Assembly (NCBI GenBank): GCA_964550025.1
Contig: CAZJYI010000057.1
Coordinates: forward strand, 1-64,000
DNA length: 64,000 nt
Direction: 5' to 3'
From: CAZJYI01 sp964550025
GTDB taxonomy: Bacteria; Verrucomicrobiota; Kiritimatiellia; UBA8416; CAYOBW01
The notes beneath the pieces were generated by a model. The model saw only the letters and a program-made list of their open reading frames with translations, did not search any database and was not told the DNA's origin. Every line of letters starts with the position of its first letter. The first letter of the stretch is position 1. This document shows positions 53,917 to 63,900 of the stretch, piece by piece. The translations under genes and the position numbers were made by a program.

Positions 53917-54932
53917 GTCTCGCCTCCCTTCTTTGTGGTGTCCGCGTACAGATGGCAGCAGACCCAGTGCCCCGGGCCGACCTCGATGTTGGGCGGCGGG
54001 ACCTTGTCGCACACGCCGGTGACGCATTCCCCGCAGCGCGAGCAGAAAGGGCAGCCCGGCGGGAGGTCGATGGGGCGCGGCACCATGCCCTTGATGGGGT
54101 TGAGCCGGGTGAGGTCGGCGTCCAGGGATGGTATGGAACGCCACAAGGCGCGGGTGTAGGGATGCTTCGGGTGGTCGAAGATGTCCGCCGTGGTGGCATA
54201 TTCGACCCCTTTCCCGAGATACATGACCAGCACGTTCTCCGCGACCTGCGAGACGACGGCGAGATCGTGGGTGATCAGGATCACCGCCATGCCGGTTTCC
54301 TCCTGCAAGTCAAGCAGCAGGTCGAGGATCTGAGCCTGGATGGTGACGTCGAGCGCCGTTGTGGGTTCGTCGGCGAGAAGCAGACGTGGCGAGCAGGAGA
54401 GGGCCATGGCGATCATGGCCCGCTGCCGCATGCCGCCGCTGAACTGGTGCGGGTAGTCGTCGGCGCGCCGTTCCGGGCGTGGAATGCCCACGCGCTCGAG
54501 CAGTTCGACGGTTCGCTTGCGCGCCTCCCGTTTCTTCATTCCGCGGTTGTGCACGAGAATCGCCTCGTCGATCTGGTCGCCGATCGTGTTGAGCGGGCCG
54601 AAGGAGTTCATCGGCTCCTGGAAAATCATGCTGATGTCGTTGCCGCGAATGGCGCGGATCTCGCGGCCCTTCGGGGGAAGGGAGGCGAGATCGACGGGCG
54701 GCGTGCCGTTGCCGTCAGGGTGATAGAGGATCTGCCCCGCGACGAGACGCCCGGGGGGGCAGGGGACAATGCGCAGGATGGAGCGCGCCGTGACCGACTT
54801 GCCGCAGCCGCTTTCCCCGATGATACCAAGGAACTCGTTGCGGCGGACGGCAAAGCTGACGTCGTCCACGGCCTTCAATTCGCCCTGGTCGGTGTCGAAG
54901 TAGGTTTTCAACCCGTTGACTTCCAGGAGCAA
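53913..54932 (-). CDS. oppD: Oligopeptide ABC transporter ATP-binding protein OppD
   Basis: 339 residues from a TTG at 54932 (LLLEVNGLKTYFDTDQGELK), which follows a GGAGGAACGG stretch. The alternative is a TTG at 54983 that overlaps the oppC stop (TTGA) and would read through the repeat at 54940-54972. Walker A GIIGESGCGKSVTARS, Q-loop MIFQEPMNSFGPLNT, signature FSGGMRQRAMIAMAL, Walker B LLLADEPTTALDV, H-loop ITHDLAVV. C-terminal CPFCSRCGECVTGVC motif as in Opp/Dpp ATPases. The absence of an ATG and the repeat in its leader are unusual for an operon gene. Confidence 0.92.
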   Translation of the reverse strand: MLLEVNGLKTYFDTDQGELKAVDDVSFAVRRNEFLGIIGESGCGKSVTARSILRIVPCPPGRLVAGQILYHPDGNGTPPVDLASLPPKGREIRAIRGNDISMIFQEPMNSFGPLNTIGDQIDEAILVHNRGMKKREARKRTVELLERVGIPRPERRADDYPHQFSGGMRQRAMIAMALSCSPRLLLADEPTTALDVTIQAQILDLLLDLQEETGMAVILITHDLAVVSQVAENVLVMYLGKGVEYATTADIFDHPKHPYTRALWRSIPSLDADLTRLNPIKGMVPRPIDLPPGCPFCSRCGECVTGVCDKVPPPNIEVGPGHWVCCHLYADTTKKGGET

Positions 54933-54939
54933 CTTTTCG

Positions 54940-54972
54940 TCCGTTCCTCCGTGCCTCTGTGCCTCTGTGGTA
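54940..54972. repeat. Dispersed CCTCTGTGCCTCTGTGGT motif between oppC and oppD
   Basis: On the plus strand CCTCCGTGCCTCTGTGCCTC followed by TGTGGT is a tandem of the octamer-like unit TGCCTCTG. On the gene strand it supplies CACGGAGGAACGG, an apparent Shine-Dalgarno for oppD. A simple-repeat-derived leader appears to have been inserted into an operon junction. Confidence 0.6.
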
Positions 54973-54979
54973 GTCTCTC

Positions 54980-56140
54980 TCAATGCAGATCCGAATACGG
55001 GTCGGCGGCGTCTCGCAGGCCGTCGCCGACGAAGTTGAGCATCAGTACGGTGATCACGACAAAGATGGCGGGAATCAGGTACCAGGGATAGAGTGCCACG
55101 ACGGGGATGCTCTGCGTCTCTTTGAGCAGCACACCCCAGCTCACGGCGGGCGGCTGCATTCCCAGCCCGAGGAAACTCAGGGCCGTCTCGCCCAGGATCA
55201 TTCCCGGCACGGCCAGCGTGAGGTTGACAATGAGGTAGCTGAAGAAGGCCGGGATCATGTGCTTGCGTATGATTCGGAACGTGGATGCTCCCGCCACTTC
55301 CGCGGCAATGACGAACTCTTCGCGGCGCAGGCTGAGCAGCTTGCCGCGTACAACGCGGGCCAGTCCCGTCCAGCCAAACGTGGCCAGGACGAGGGTTATG
55401 GCGAAGTAGGTCATCGTTACGTTCCAGTCGCGCGGCACGGCGGCCGACAGGGCCATCCACAGCGGCAGCTTGGGAATGGACATCAGCAGGTCGATTGTGC
55501 GTTGGATCACTTCGTCGATGATACCGCCAAAGTAGCCGGCAATGCCGCCGAGCAGGCAGCCAAGCAGGAAGCTCAGGAGGACGCCCCCGAGCCCGATGAA
55601 CAGCGAAATGCGCGCCCCGAAGACGACGCGCGAGAAGATGCAACGCCCCAGGTTGTCTGAGCCGAAGAGCAGCACCGGGCAATCGGACACGCCGGTTCCG
55701 AAGAGATGGATGCGGCCCGGAACAAGCCCGAGCAGACGGTAGTCCTCGCTTCTGGCGAAAAGGCGCACCGGGTAACGCTGTGCGGTATTTTCGACGAACT
55801 TGTACTCGAAATCCTCGTTGAGGACCTTGTCGGTCCGGTACACGAAGGGCCAGGCCAGGCGCCCGTCCCTGGTGATCATGTGGACCTTGCTGGGAGGGCT
55901 GTTCTCGTACCCGCGGAACTTCGTGCCTTTTCCATGCGGGGCGAAGAATTCGGCCAGCACGGCCACGAGGTAGAACACGCTCATCACAATCAGCCCCATG
56001 AGCGCCAGCCGGTGCTTCTTGAAACGCCGCCAGATCAGCTGCCGCTCGGAGGCGCACTGGAACCTGTCAGTCGGCACACCCGTCTCGTGGGACGACGCGG
56101 GCGGCAGATCCTGTGCACTTATGGAGCTTGTGTCAGGCAT
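54980..56140 (-). CDS. oppC: Oligopeptide ABC transporter permease OppC
   Basis: 386 residues from the ATG at 56140 (MPDTSSISAQDLPP). One N-terminal membrane segment (LALMGLIVMSVFYLVAVLAE) is followed by an extended periplasmic region of about 100 residues, then five C-terminal segments and the permease EAA loop (EFVIAAEVAGASTFRIIRKH), with ending FVGDGLRDAADPYSDL typical of the DppC/OppC family. The long first periplasmic loop resembles YejE-type permeases. The start lies 8 bases after oppB's stop. Confidence 0.93.
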   Translation of the reverse strand: MPDTSSISAQDLPPASSHETGVPTDRFQCASERQLIWRRFKKHRLALMGLIVMSVFYLVAVLAEFFAPHGKGTKFRGYENSPPSKVHMITRDGRLAWPFVYRTDKVLNEDFEYKFVENTAQRYPVRLFARSEDYRLLGLVPGRIHLFGTGVSDCPVLLFGSDNLGRCIFSRVVFGARISLFIGLGGVLLSFLLGCLLGGIAGYFGGIIDEVIQRTIDLLMSIPKLPLWMALSAAVPRDWNVTMTYFAITLVLATFGWTGLARVVRGKLLSLRREEFVIAAEVAGASTFRIIRKHMIPAFFSYLIVNLTLAVPGMILGETALSFLGLGMQPPAVSWGVLLKETQSIPVVALYPWYLIPAIFVVITVLMLNFVGDGLRDAADPYSDLH

Positions 56141-56148
56141 TGCTACGA

Positions 56149-57144
56149 TCAATCCTCCTCCCCGAAGCGTATCCTGGGATCCAGCCACGCCAGCAGCAGG
56201 TCCGAGATGAAAGTCCCGATGATAGTGAGGGTCGATATGATCAAGACGATGCTGCCGGCCAGGTACATGTCCTGTGACTGGATGGCCGAGAGGAAGACGG
56301 AGCCGACGGTACGCAGGTTGAGGACCATGGAGACGATCATCGCGCCGCCGACCAGCCGGGGCAGGATCCAGCCGATGGTGCTGACGACCGGGTTGAGCGC
56401 CACGCGAATCGGGTACTTGAGCAGCAGTTTCCACTCCGGCAGCCCCTTGGCGCGCGCCGTCGTGACGTACTCCTTCTTGAGCTCGTCGAGGAGTGTCCCG
56501 CGCAGTACGCGGATAAGGCCCGCCGTTCCGGCGGCGGCGATGACGATGAGCGGCAGCCAGATGTGCTTGAACATGTCGATCAGCTTGGCGAAGGACCACG
56601 GTGCGTTCGCGAACTCGCGCGAGAAAAGCGAGGTCACGGAGATGCCGGTCTTCAGGAAAACGACGAACATCAACAGCAACGCGAAAAGGAAGGGCGGCAC
56701 GGCCAGCCCGATGAAACCGATAAAGGTCCAGATGTAGTCGAAGATCGAATACTGCCGGATCGCGGAATAGACGCCGATGGGAATCGCGACGAGGAACACG
56801 ACCAGCGTTGACAGCAGGGACAGCGTTATGGTCATCGGGAGACGGTCCCGGAGAATGTCGTTGACGCTCTTCTGGTGCTCGAGAGAGCGCCCGAAGTCGC
56901 CGTGAAGGAGGATACGTTCCATCCAGAGCGCGTATCGCACGATCATCGGGCGGTTGAGACCGTATTGCTCCTTGAGCAGGGCTATCTGCTCCTGCTCGAC
57001 TTCGAGGCCCGTGGCTTCGAGTTCCTGAATGTAGCTGGTCACGTAGTCGCCCGGTGGGAGCTCAATGACGACGAATGACAGCAGTGACACCGCCAGCAGC
57101 AGCGGGATCATGAGCAGGAGACGGCGTATGATGAAATGGAGCAT
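56149..57144 (-). CDS. oppB: Oligopeptide ABC transporter permease OppB
   Basis: 331 residues. MLHFIIRRLLLMIPLLLAVS starts the first segment, followed by a periplasmic loop containing the family LKEQYGLNRPMIVRYALWME and GDFGRSLEHQKSV. Then five further segments and the EAA loop (EYVTTARAKGLPEWKLLLKY). It forms the channel with OppC. It begins 3 bases after the substrate-binding protein gene. Confidence 0.94.
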   Translation of the reverse strand: MLHFIIRRLLLMIPLLLAVSLLSFVVIELPPGDYVTSYIQELEATGLEVEQEQIALLKEQYGLNRPMIVRYALWMERILLHGDFGRSLEHQKSVNDILRDRLPMTITLSLLSTLVVFLVAIPIGVYSAIRQYSIFDYIWTFIGFIGLAVPPFLFALLLMFVVFLKTGISVTSLFSREFANAPWSFAKLIDMFKHIWLPLIVIAAAGTAGLIRVLRGTLLDELKKEYVTTARAKGLPEWKLLLKYPIRVALNPVVSTIGWILPRLVGGAMIVSMVLNLRTVGSVFLSAIQSQDMYLAGSIVLIISTLTIIGTFISDLLLAWLDPRIRFGEED

Positions 57145-57146
57145 TG

Positions 57147-59087
57147 CTAGTCGTTCTCAAAGTAGAACTGTTCTGCCGCGAAATGCGCGGCGGATGCCAT
57201 GCCGGAGTGCGCGACGTTGCGCAGGTCTTTGGGGAAAACGATGGGGTTCATCACGTCGCTGGCCAGCGGGAATACCGGGATGTACGTGTGCATCCACTTG
57301 TGCAGGTCTCGGCCGATCTCGGGGGCGCGGGGGGAATGCGGGCCTTCGGCCAGGGCGGCGCGGTAGATGTTGTAGCCGGCGCGGACCCAGTCCGGCGGGG
57401 GCTGCCCTGTCCGGCCCTTCGTGCGCAGCCACTGTCCCCACAGGCGGCCGTAGCCAATACGGTCGTCCGGGAGGTAGTCAAACATGAGGAGCGGTTCCCA
57501 GTTGGGCGTGTCCGACCAATCGAGGGAAAGCTGCAGCATGTTGGCCCTGGCGCGGCGATAGACCAGGCCCCATGACAGGACGCGCATGGTTGTCTTCAGG
57601 CCCGCGTCGCGAAAACTGTCTGTCAACAGTTCCATGATACCGATCCAGCTCGTCGCCTGCGGGTGAACGATCGCGGGCATGACGAAGGTCTTCCCGTCCG
57701 GTGTGTCCCGCCATCCGTCCCCGTTCCGGTCAACCAGGCCAACCTCCGTCAAAAGCCGTTTTGCCGCCTCCAGGTCGTACGCGGCCGGTACCCACTTGGA
57801 GGGGCGCGCGCACCCGAAGAAGTAGACCTCGACGATCCGCTCCCGGTCGATGGTGTGATTGACGGCCCGGCGGAAGCGTACGTCCTGGGTGAATCGACGC
57901 CAGTTCGGGTCATCGTAGGTCATGTTGATGAACAGCGCAATCGGTGCGTTGTGCATCTTCAACGTTGTCGGGAGACGGTAGGCCTTTTCCTTCTCGAACT
58001 TCTTGTACAGGGGGAGTTTGTCGAGGTTGCAGCGGATGCGCAGGATGTTGGCTTCCTCGGCGATGACCTTCATCGGGATCATCTCGATGTTGGTCACGCG
58101 CACGGATTCGTAGCGGTCGACATAGGGCAGTTGTTGCCCTCGCGTATCGATTTTGAAGTAATAGGGATTTCGCGTCATGACGATACGGTCGCCGGGCCCT
58201 TCGACGCGCATCCAGGGGCCGAGGACGGGATACCCGATCGCATCGTCGCTGACCATGCCGAGCCTGACGCCGACGTCCTTCTGCGTGAACAGACGCCACC
58301 ACTGGTCTTCCAGACCACCCTCGTCCAGCAGGGGCTTCATCTCTTCCAGAGACGTGTACTTGATGTGGAACTGTCTCAGATAGTGTTTTGGGCGTATCAA
58401 CGCGTAGTAGCCGCCCCAGCGCTGGCCTACGCCGAGCTGCACGGAGAACCCGCCGTACGGTTGCGAGGAGCGGATCCGGAACGTACATTCGTCAAGAATC
58501 TCCAGCGTGAGAGGGTCGGCATTGGGAAGCCCCCCGTTCCGGTAGCCTGCCCACACGACCGGGGTGATCTTCTCGTTGAGCACGACGTCTTCCCACGCGA
58601 AACGAACATCTTCGGTGGTCACCGGATGCCCGTCCGACCAGCGCAGGCCTTTGCGAATCCGGATCGTGAAGACACGGTTGTCGTCGCTGACCTCGAGCAG
58701 ATCCGCAATGTTGCCGCTGATGGGCGCGGAGTGCATCTTGGGCGTGTTGATGATGTGTTCCATGCAGGCGTCCCGCAGATCGGGATCGTTGTTGAGGTCC
58801 GACGTTGCGCCGACCAGGACGTCTCCGCCGTATCTGCCCGGTTGCCATTCCAGGTGCTCAGGAACAATCAGCGTGCCGGGGCCGACGACAACCGGCCTCT
58901 CCGGCAGACGCTCGCGCAGGGGAGGGAGCTCGCCGGCCGACACGCGTTCCTGGAGACACGGCGGCTCCACCAGCGTCTCGGGTACCGGCAGATCGTTGTC
59001 GCCGTAGGTGGCCGCGCAGGTGTGCCCGAGGAACAGGACGGGCAGAAGGGCGGCCAGAGCGGCGGCGTGAAACCAACGGAGTCTCAT
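57147..59087 (-). CDS. Extracytoplasmic oligopeptide-binding protein (SBP family 5)
   Basis: 646 residues from the ATG at 59087. Signal sequence MRLRWFHAAALAALLPVLFL with an LGHTC site near residue 24 that could be a weak lipobox or a signal peptidase I site. The SBP_bac_5 fold appears in PDLRDACMEHIINTPKMHSA, the family TIRIRKGLRWSDGHPVTTED, VLNEKITPVVWAGYRNGG, and VRFRRAVNHTIDRERIVEVY. Length is that of YejA-like members. It delivers peptides or related solutes to the OppBCDF channel. First gene of a five-gene operon. Confidence 0.92.
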   Translation of the reverse strand: MRLRWFHAAALAALLPVLFLGHTCAATYGDNDLPVPETLVEPPCLQERVSAGELPPLRERLPERPVVVGPGTLIVPEHLEWQPGRYGGDVLVGATSDLNNDPDLRDACMEHIINTPKMHSAPISGNIADLLEVSDDNRVFTIRIRKGLRWSDGHPVTTEDVRFAWEDVVLNEKITPVVWAGYRNGGLPNADPLTLEILDECTFRIRSSQPYGGFSVQLGVGQRWGGYYALIRPKHYLRQFHIKYTSLEEMKPLLDEGGLEDQWWRLFTQKDVGVRLGMVSDDAIGYPVLGPWMRVEGPGDRIVMTRNPYYFKIDTRGQQLPYVDRYESVRVTNIEMIPMKVIAEEANILRIRCNLDKLPLYKKFEKEKAYRLPTTLKMHNAPIALFINMTYDDPNWRRFTQDVRFRRAVNHTIDRERIVEVYFFGCARPSKWVPAAYDLEAAKRLLTEVGLVDRNGDGWRDTPDGKTFVMPAIVHPQATSWIGIMELLTDSFRDAGLKTTMRVLSWGLVYRRARANMLQLSLDWSDTPNWEPLLMFDYLPDDRIGYGRLWGQWLRTKGRTGQPPPDWVRAGYNIYRAALAEGPHSPRAPEIGRDLHKWMHTYIPVFPLASDVMNPIVFPKDLRNVAHSGMASAAHFAAEQFYFEND

Positions 59088-59257
59088 GAGCGAGAACTCT
59101 ACGCAGTGAAAGCCCCGCTGGCAAGGTGCAAGTGGCGTCCCGGGAGGATGCGGGATGTGGGATGTGGGGACGCGATGGGGCGCGATGGGGGCCGTAGTCC
59201 AGCCGTGAGTCGGTCCTCTTTTGCGTGGATTGACGTGTGCAGGCAGTTCCGCCCGAT

Positions 59258-59306
59258 GCCGGCTGAAAACCGGCGCCACTTGTCACCGGCTGAAAGCCGG
59301 CGCTAC
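59258..59306. repeat. Dispersed hairpin repeat (GCCGGC..GCCGGCGCTAC), locus 2
   Basis: GCCGGCTGAAAACCGGCGCC followed by ACTTGTCACC and then CCGGCTGAAAGCCGGCGCTA followed by C: two hairpin units with the same linker and GCTAC tail as at 9661-9710. It is about 50 kb away and also intergenic. Confidence 0.75.
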
Positions 59307-59339
59307 GGGGCGTCCGGCGGCGTGACGTCCGTTCGGAGT

Positions 59340-59361
59340 GTAGCGCCCTGCTCCCGCGGGG
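59340..59361. repeat. Third, inverted copy of the hairpin-repeat unit
   Basis: GTAGCGCCCTGCTCCCGCGG followed by GG is the reverse complement of the CCCCGC-GGAGC-GGGCGCTAC unit at 9691-9710. Its opposite orientation to the copies at 59258-59306 could let the two pair. Confidence 0.6.
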
Positions 59362-59460
59362 TGAACGGTTCCGCCGGACTGTGGCCGGCGGCCGCGGGGA
59401 GCTATGCGTTGCATTCGGCGGCACGACTCGCTACTGTGTCCCCCATCGAAAGGAACGAGC

Positions 59461-60783
59461 ATGTCATCCGCAGATAGCAAGGATGCCAGTCGCGTACAAA
59501 CGGCAAAGCGCCTCTTCGAATACGTGGCCGGCGAGCTTGACGGCGGTTTTTCCGTGAAGCTCTGGGACGGGACGGTCATTCCGCTCGGGAAGAACGCGGA
59601 TCCGCGCTACTACATCGGCGTGAACACGCCCGCGGCCCTCGGCTCCATTGCGCGCAAACCGACACCCGAGAACCTCGCTCGGGAGTATGCAACGGGGGCC
59701 ATTTCGCTCCACGGCGGCGATATCATCGCGTTTGTCAACCATGCGCGGGAGACCGTTGATAAGCAGAAGCTGCGCCGCTTGAGCAAGGCGAAGCTGCTCC
59801 GTCTCGCGATGCCCTTCCTGCGCTTCCCCGGGCACAAGGCCGACGTCGAGCACCGCTACTCGCGTGACGAAACGGGCCGGGACCAGGCGCAACGGGACAA
59901 CAAGGCGTTCATCCAGTTTCACTACGATGTCAGCAACGAGTTCTATTCCCTCTTCCTCGATCCCGAGATGCAGTACTCGTGCGGCTACTTCACCGACTGG
60001 GACAATCCGTTGGAGCAGGCACAGCTCGACAAGCTGGAGATGATCTGCCGCAAGCTGCGCCTGCAGCCCGGGGAACGCATGCTGGATATCGGCTGCGGCT
60101 GGGGGGGGCTGATCTGCTACGCGGCGCAAAACTTCGGCGTGCAGGCGCACGGGATCACGCTTTCGCAGAAGCAGCACGATTTCGCAAAGGAGAAGATCGC
60201 CCGCCTCGGACTCGAGGGCAAGGCCTCAGTCGAGTTGCTGGACTATCGCGACCTCACGGGGACCTACGACAAGATATCCAGCATCGGCATGTTCGAGCAT
60301 ATCGGCATCGCCAATTTTCCGGCGTACTTCGACAAGATCTGGTCGCTGCTGCCCGACCGCGGGGTCCTGTTGAACCACAGCATCACCTGCAGGACCAAGC
60401 GCAAACGCCGCTTCCGTCCACAGCGCATTACGCGAGAGAAGCGGTTGCTCCTGAAATACATCTTCCCCGGTTCCGAGCTGGCGGACATCGGGACCATGCT
60501 GCAACACATGGAGCTGAGCGGGTTCGAGGTCCGCGATGTCGAAAGCTGGCGCGAACACTACGGGCTCACCAGCGGGTTCTGGTGCAAGCGCCTGACCGCC
60601 AACCGCGAAAAGGCCATAGAGCTCGTCGGCCTGGAACGCTACAACATGTGGGTGCTCTACCTGGGCGGCGTATCCCTCGGCTTCACCGCCGGAAACATGC
60701 ACATCTGCCAGGCCGTCGGCGTCAAACGGCAGAAGAAGGGCTCTTCCGGCATGCCGCCCACGCGGGCGTATCTGTATCGGTGA
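59461..60783 (+). CDS. cfa: Cyclopropane-fatty-acyl-phospholipid synthase
   Basis: 440 residues from the ATG at 59461. N-terminal lipid-binding part; the methyltransferase core carries FHYDVSNEFYSLFLDPEMQY, YSCGYF, MLDIGCGWGGLICYAA (motif I), GITLSQKQHDFAKEKI, SIGMFEHIGIANF (active-site Glu region) and a C-terminal MHICQAVGV. It methylates unsaturated phospholipid acyl chains to cyclopropane rings using SAM, at the cytoplasmic membrane face, usually in stationary phase or acid stress. Single gene. Confidence 0.95.
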   Translation: MSSADSKDASRVQTAKRLFEYVAGELDGGFSVKLWDGTVIPLGKNADPRYYIGVNTPAALGSIARKPTPENLAREYATGAISLHGGDIIAFVNHARETVDKQKLRRLSKAKLLRLAMPFLRFPGHKADVEHRYSRDETGRDQAQRDNKAFIQFHYDVSNEFYSLFLDPEMQYSCGYFTDWDNPLEQAQLDKLEMICRKLRLQPGERMLDIGCGWGGLICYAAQNFGVQAHGITLSQKQHDFAKEKIARLGLEGKASVELLDYRDLTGTYDKISSIGMFEHIGIANFPAYFDKIWSLLPDRGVLLNHSITCRTKRKRRFRPQRITREKRLLLKYIFPGSELADIGTMLQHMELSGFEVRDVESWREHYGLTSGFWCKRLTANREKAIELVGLERYNMWVLYLGGVSLGFTAGNMHICQAVGVKRQKKGSSGMPPTRAYLYR

Positions 60784-60834
60784 CCACCTGCTCGGCTCTG
60801 CCGCTCCGCGGGATACGCGATTGGGACGAGTGGT

Positions 60835-60960
60835 AGTATGATTGGGAAGGGAACGGCAGTTCTCACTGATCGTAATCGCACTCTCTGGCTCCCCAATCGC
60901 CTCCGGCGGTTTCGGGGAGGATTGGTGAGGGGGAGGAGTGTGAGTATGATTGGGGAAGGG
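60835..60960. repeat. Duplicated AGTATGATTGGG-GAAGGG motif
   Basis: Two copies of AGTATGATTGGGAAGGG at 60835-60851 and 60943-60960 (the second with one extra G) lie between the convergent cfa and giant-gene 3' ends. GATTGGTGAGGG and CCCCAATCGCC in between are partial copies in both orientations. Function unknown; a transcription-termination role is possible from the location. Confidence 0.45.
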
Positions 60961-60975
60961 GCGATACAGTTGTCA

Positions 60976-63900
60976 CTACTTCTTCGCCTCCGCCCCGACC
61001 CTGAAGAACCGCCCCGGCGTGCTGAGGTCGTTGTTGGTGTAGCTCTTCCGCGTGCCGTCGCCTTCGACCTGGTAGCCGGTGTTCGACCAGGATGTGTCGA
61101 GCCCGGGGGTATCGTAGACTCGGTAGACGACGCCCGAGACCGAATCCCAGTGGACCACGAAGCGGGACGTGTCATCCCGCGATGTTCCTGTCGTCGCCAG
61201 CACGCTGGCGGCGCTCGTGGGGTCGGTGCCGGCAATGGCTTCCTTGCGGTCCGGGAGTCCGTCCGCGTCGTAGTCTCCGGTCGCGCCCAGGATACTGAGG
61301 TCCCCGGCCCACCTGAGCTCCCAACTGTCGCGCAGATTGTCCCGGTCGATGTCCGTGGGGTCGGGGATGGGGCCGGAAACGTAGCTCCAGGGGCCGCCCA
61401 CGAACATGTCGTAGTCGGGCGTGCTGCTTGTCAATCGCACCGCCAGGCGCGACCCGGCAGGGACGGCAAACGCCGCGGAGTCGGTTGTGAAGGTGACGAG
61501 CGCCGTATCGCCGGTCTGGGTGTGCATGGCGTCCGGTCCGCCCGGAACGAAGGTCGTCCCGTCGGGGGAAGAGCCGACCTCGACGCGGACCGTGGCACCG
61601 TTCGCCGGTGGCTCGACCAGGTAGAGCTGACCGTGCCAGGGCGCAGTCGCGTAGCTGGACGGGACGGCAAACGGCTCGATCGCAATCCACACGTTCTGCG
61701 TTCCGCCTTCCACGAAGCCATGGCCGCGATCCATCGCGTCGCAGTAGAGGCGCCCGTCCCCCGCCAGCCACCAGGCGCCGGGACGATAGCCCGTGGACGG
61801 TTGCCAAAGGGGCGAGGCATCGTCCGCCCCGTCCGTCGCATAGGTCTGGCTCCCGATCCCGTCGCCATCGGTGTCGTTGCCGGTGCGGTCGGCGTAGTAG
61901 TTGCCCAGAGCGCTTGAGAAAACGCCGCCCGTGTAGACGTAGTGCATGGGGGTCTGCGTGCGCCACAGGTTCGTGTTCGAGACGACGGGAGACACGACGT
62001 TGGTTGCGTTCCCCGTCAGCGTGTTGAGGAACAGGCTGTTGCCTGAACTCTCCGTGACGCGGATTCCGGCCACCGCATTGCTCATGCACGTGTTGCGTGC
62101 GACAACGTTCCCGGTGCAATTCGTTAAGTCTATGCCGGCCTGGCCATTGGCGACGCACGAGTTGCCGATGAGGGAGTGGCTGTTCCTGTCTTCCAGCATG
62201 ATCCCCCTGACCGCGTTGTGATCGCACCGGTTGCCGGCAACGAGACACCCCCACGCGTCTTCAAGGTGAATGCCGGCCCAGACGTTCGAGACGCAGACGT
62301 TGCCCCGGGCCGTGCATGCTTCGGATTCGCCGTCTTCTCCCTCACCGAAAGTGATGCCGCTCCCGGAACCATACACGTAGTTGCGCGCCGCGATGCACTG
62401 CCAGGCCGATCCGATCCAGATGCCGGCGTTGTCGGGGTTGGCGAGGCCTGTAGACACCGTGAACCCCTCGACCGTGACGTCCGCGACAGCATGGACGGCG
62501 ATCACCGCCACTCCGCTGGTTGGAGCGGAGGCGGGGCGCATGACGGTTGTTGACGCGTAGCCGTTCTCCGAGCGCAGCGTCACTTGTGAGATCCCCATGT
62601 TCACCAGCTCCGTGTAGGTGCCGTCATGAACAAGAACGGTATCCGAGGGGGACGCGTTCGAGACGCCCTCGCTGATGGTGTTGTAGGGATGCGCGGCGCT
62701 TCCGTCCTCCGGGCCGGCGTTGGAATCGTCCACGTGGATGGTGACCGGCACGTGTGCGTAGAAATCGTCAACATTGCTGTTGGTGGAGGCGTTGCCATTG
62801 GTGTCCGTGGCGATAATGTCCACGAAGTAATGCGCCTCGGTCGGCGCGGGCGACGTCCATGAGGCGGAGAATTCCGAATCTCCTTCACTCGTCATGAGAA
62901 GTGCGGCCACGACGGTCTCGTCCGGGGTTTCGATCTCCGCGACAACGGACGTGACGGGTGCCGCGCCGTCCCGCACTTCGGACCAGATCTCGACTTCCTC
63001 GCCCGGCAGGACGACAAAGGGCTCTACGTCTGTTTCCACGTGCACGGGCGGAAGATCCGAAAGCGTGAAATCCACGTTGCCCGTCGTCGTGCCGGCGGTA
63101 ACGACGACTTGGGTGGCGCCGGCACGCGTCGTCGATTCGTCGTAGTACTCGTCGCGGTAGGCAAGGCCTTCCCCCTTGATCCGGCCGCTGGCCGCCACAT
63201 AGTAACTCCCCGTGGGGAAGCAGAGGCTATAGGCGCCGTCCTCATGGGTGAACGCACCCTGTTGCTCGACCTCCCGAAGCAGATGGTTCCAGTTCTCGTC
63301 ATAGACGGCAATCTCGGCGCCGGCGATCGCCGTTCCGTTCGACTGGCAACGCACCGTACCCGAGAAGCGTCCCCCGAGTGCCAGGTGGAAGTCGATGTTG
63401 GTGGCGGCGGCCGGCGAGTTGACCGTGACGCGTGTCGCGTCCTCGTAGTAGCCCTGGTCGTCGTAGTATTCATCAAGAAGATACACATTAGCCGATTCCG
63501 CCGAGATGGTCCGCAACCTGTAGTCGCCGCTGCTCACGTAGTAGCCGTACCCCCCGTTTACGTCAGTCAGAACGTCGGCCACCAGTTTTCCCGTGTCGAA
63601 CTCCTCAATAGAAACACGGTGGCCCGAAACGGTGGCGGCGGGGTCCCCCGCGTAGACGTGGCCCCATATCACACCGGGAGACTCCCAGGTGTGCAGTGGC
63701 CAGCAGTAAATCCTGCGATAGGCTTCCCCCCCGTTGTCTTCCCAGTAGACGAGACGGTCGACCACTTGAAGCCCGACATAGTACTCTGAGCCCTGACGCC
63801 CCGTCTCCGAAAAGGCCTGGTGCGTGCGGCGCTGCCAAGCCTCCAGCGCCGGATCGTAGACACAGTAGTAGACGGCCTTGCCTTCATAGACGGCGTGCGG

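Larger units (their letters stand above)
59088..59460. other. Intergenic gap between opp operon and cfa
   Basis: A 373-base gap with two orientations of the hairpin-repeat family (59258-59306 and 59340-59361). The cfa ribosome-binding site (AAAGGAACGAGC) lies at the 3' end. No gene is supported. It holds the divergent promoters of the opp operon and cfa. Confidence 0.6.
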
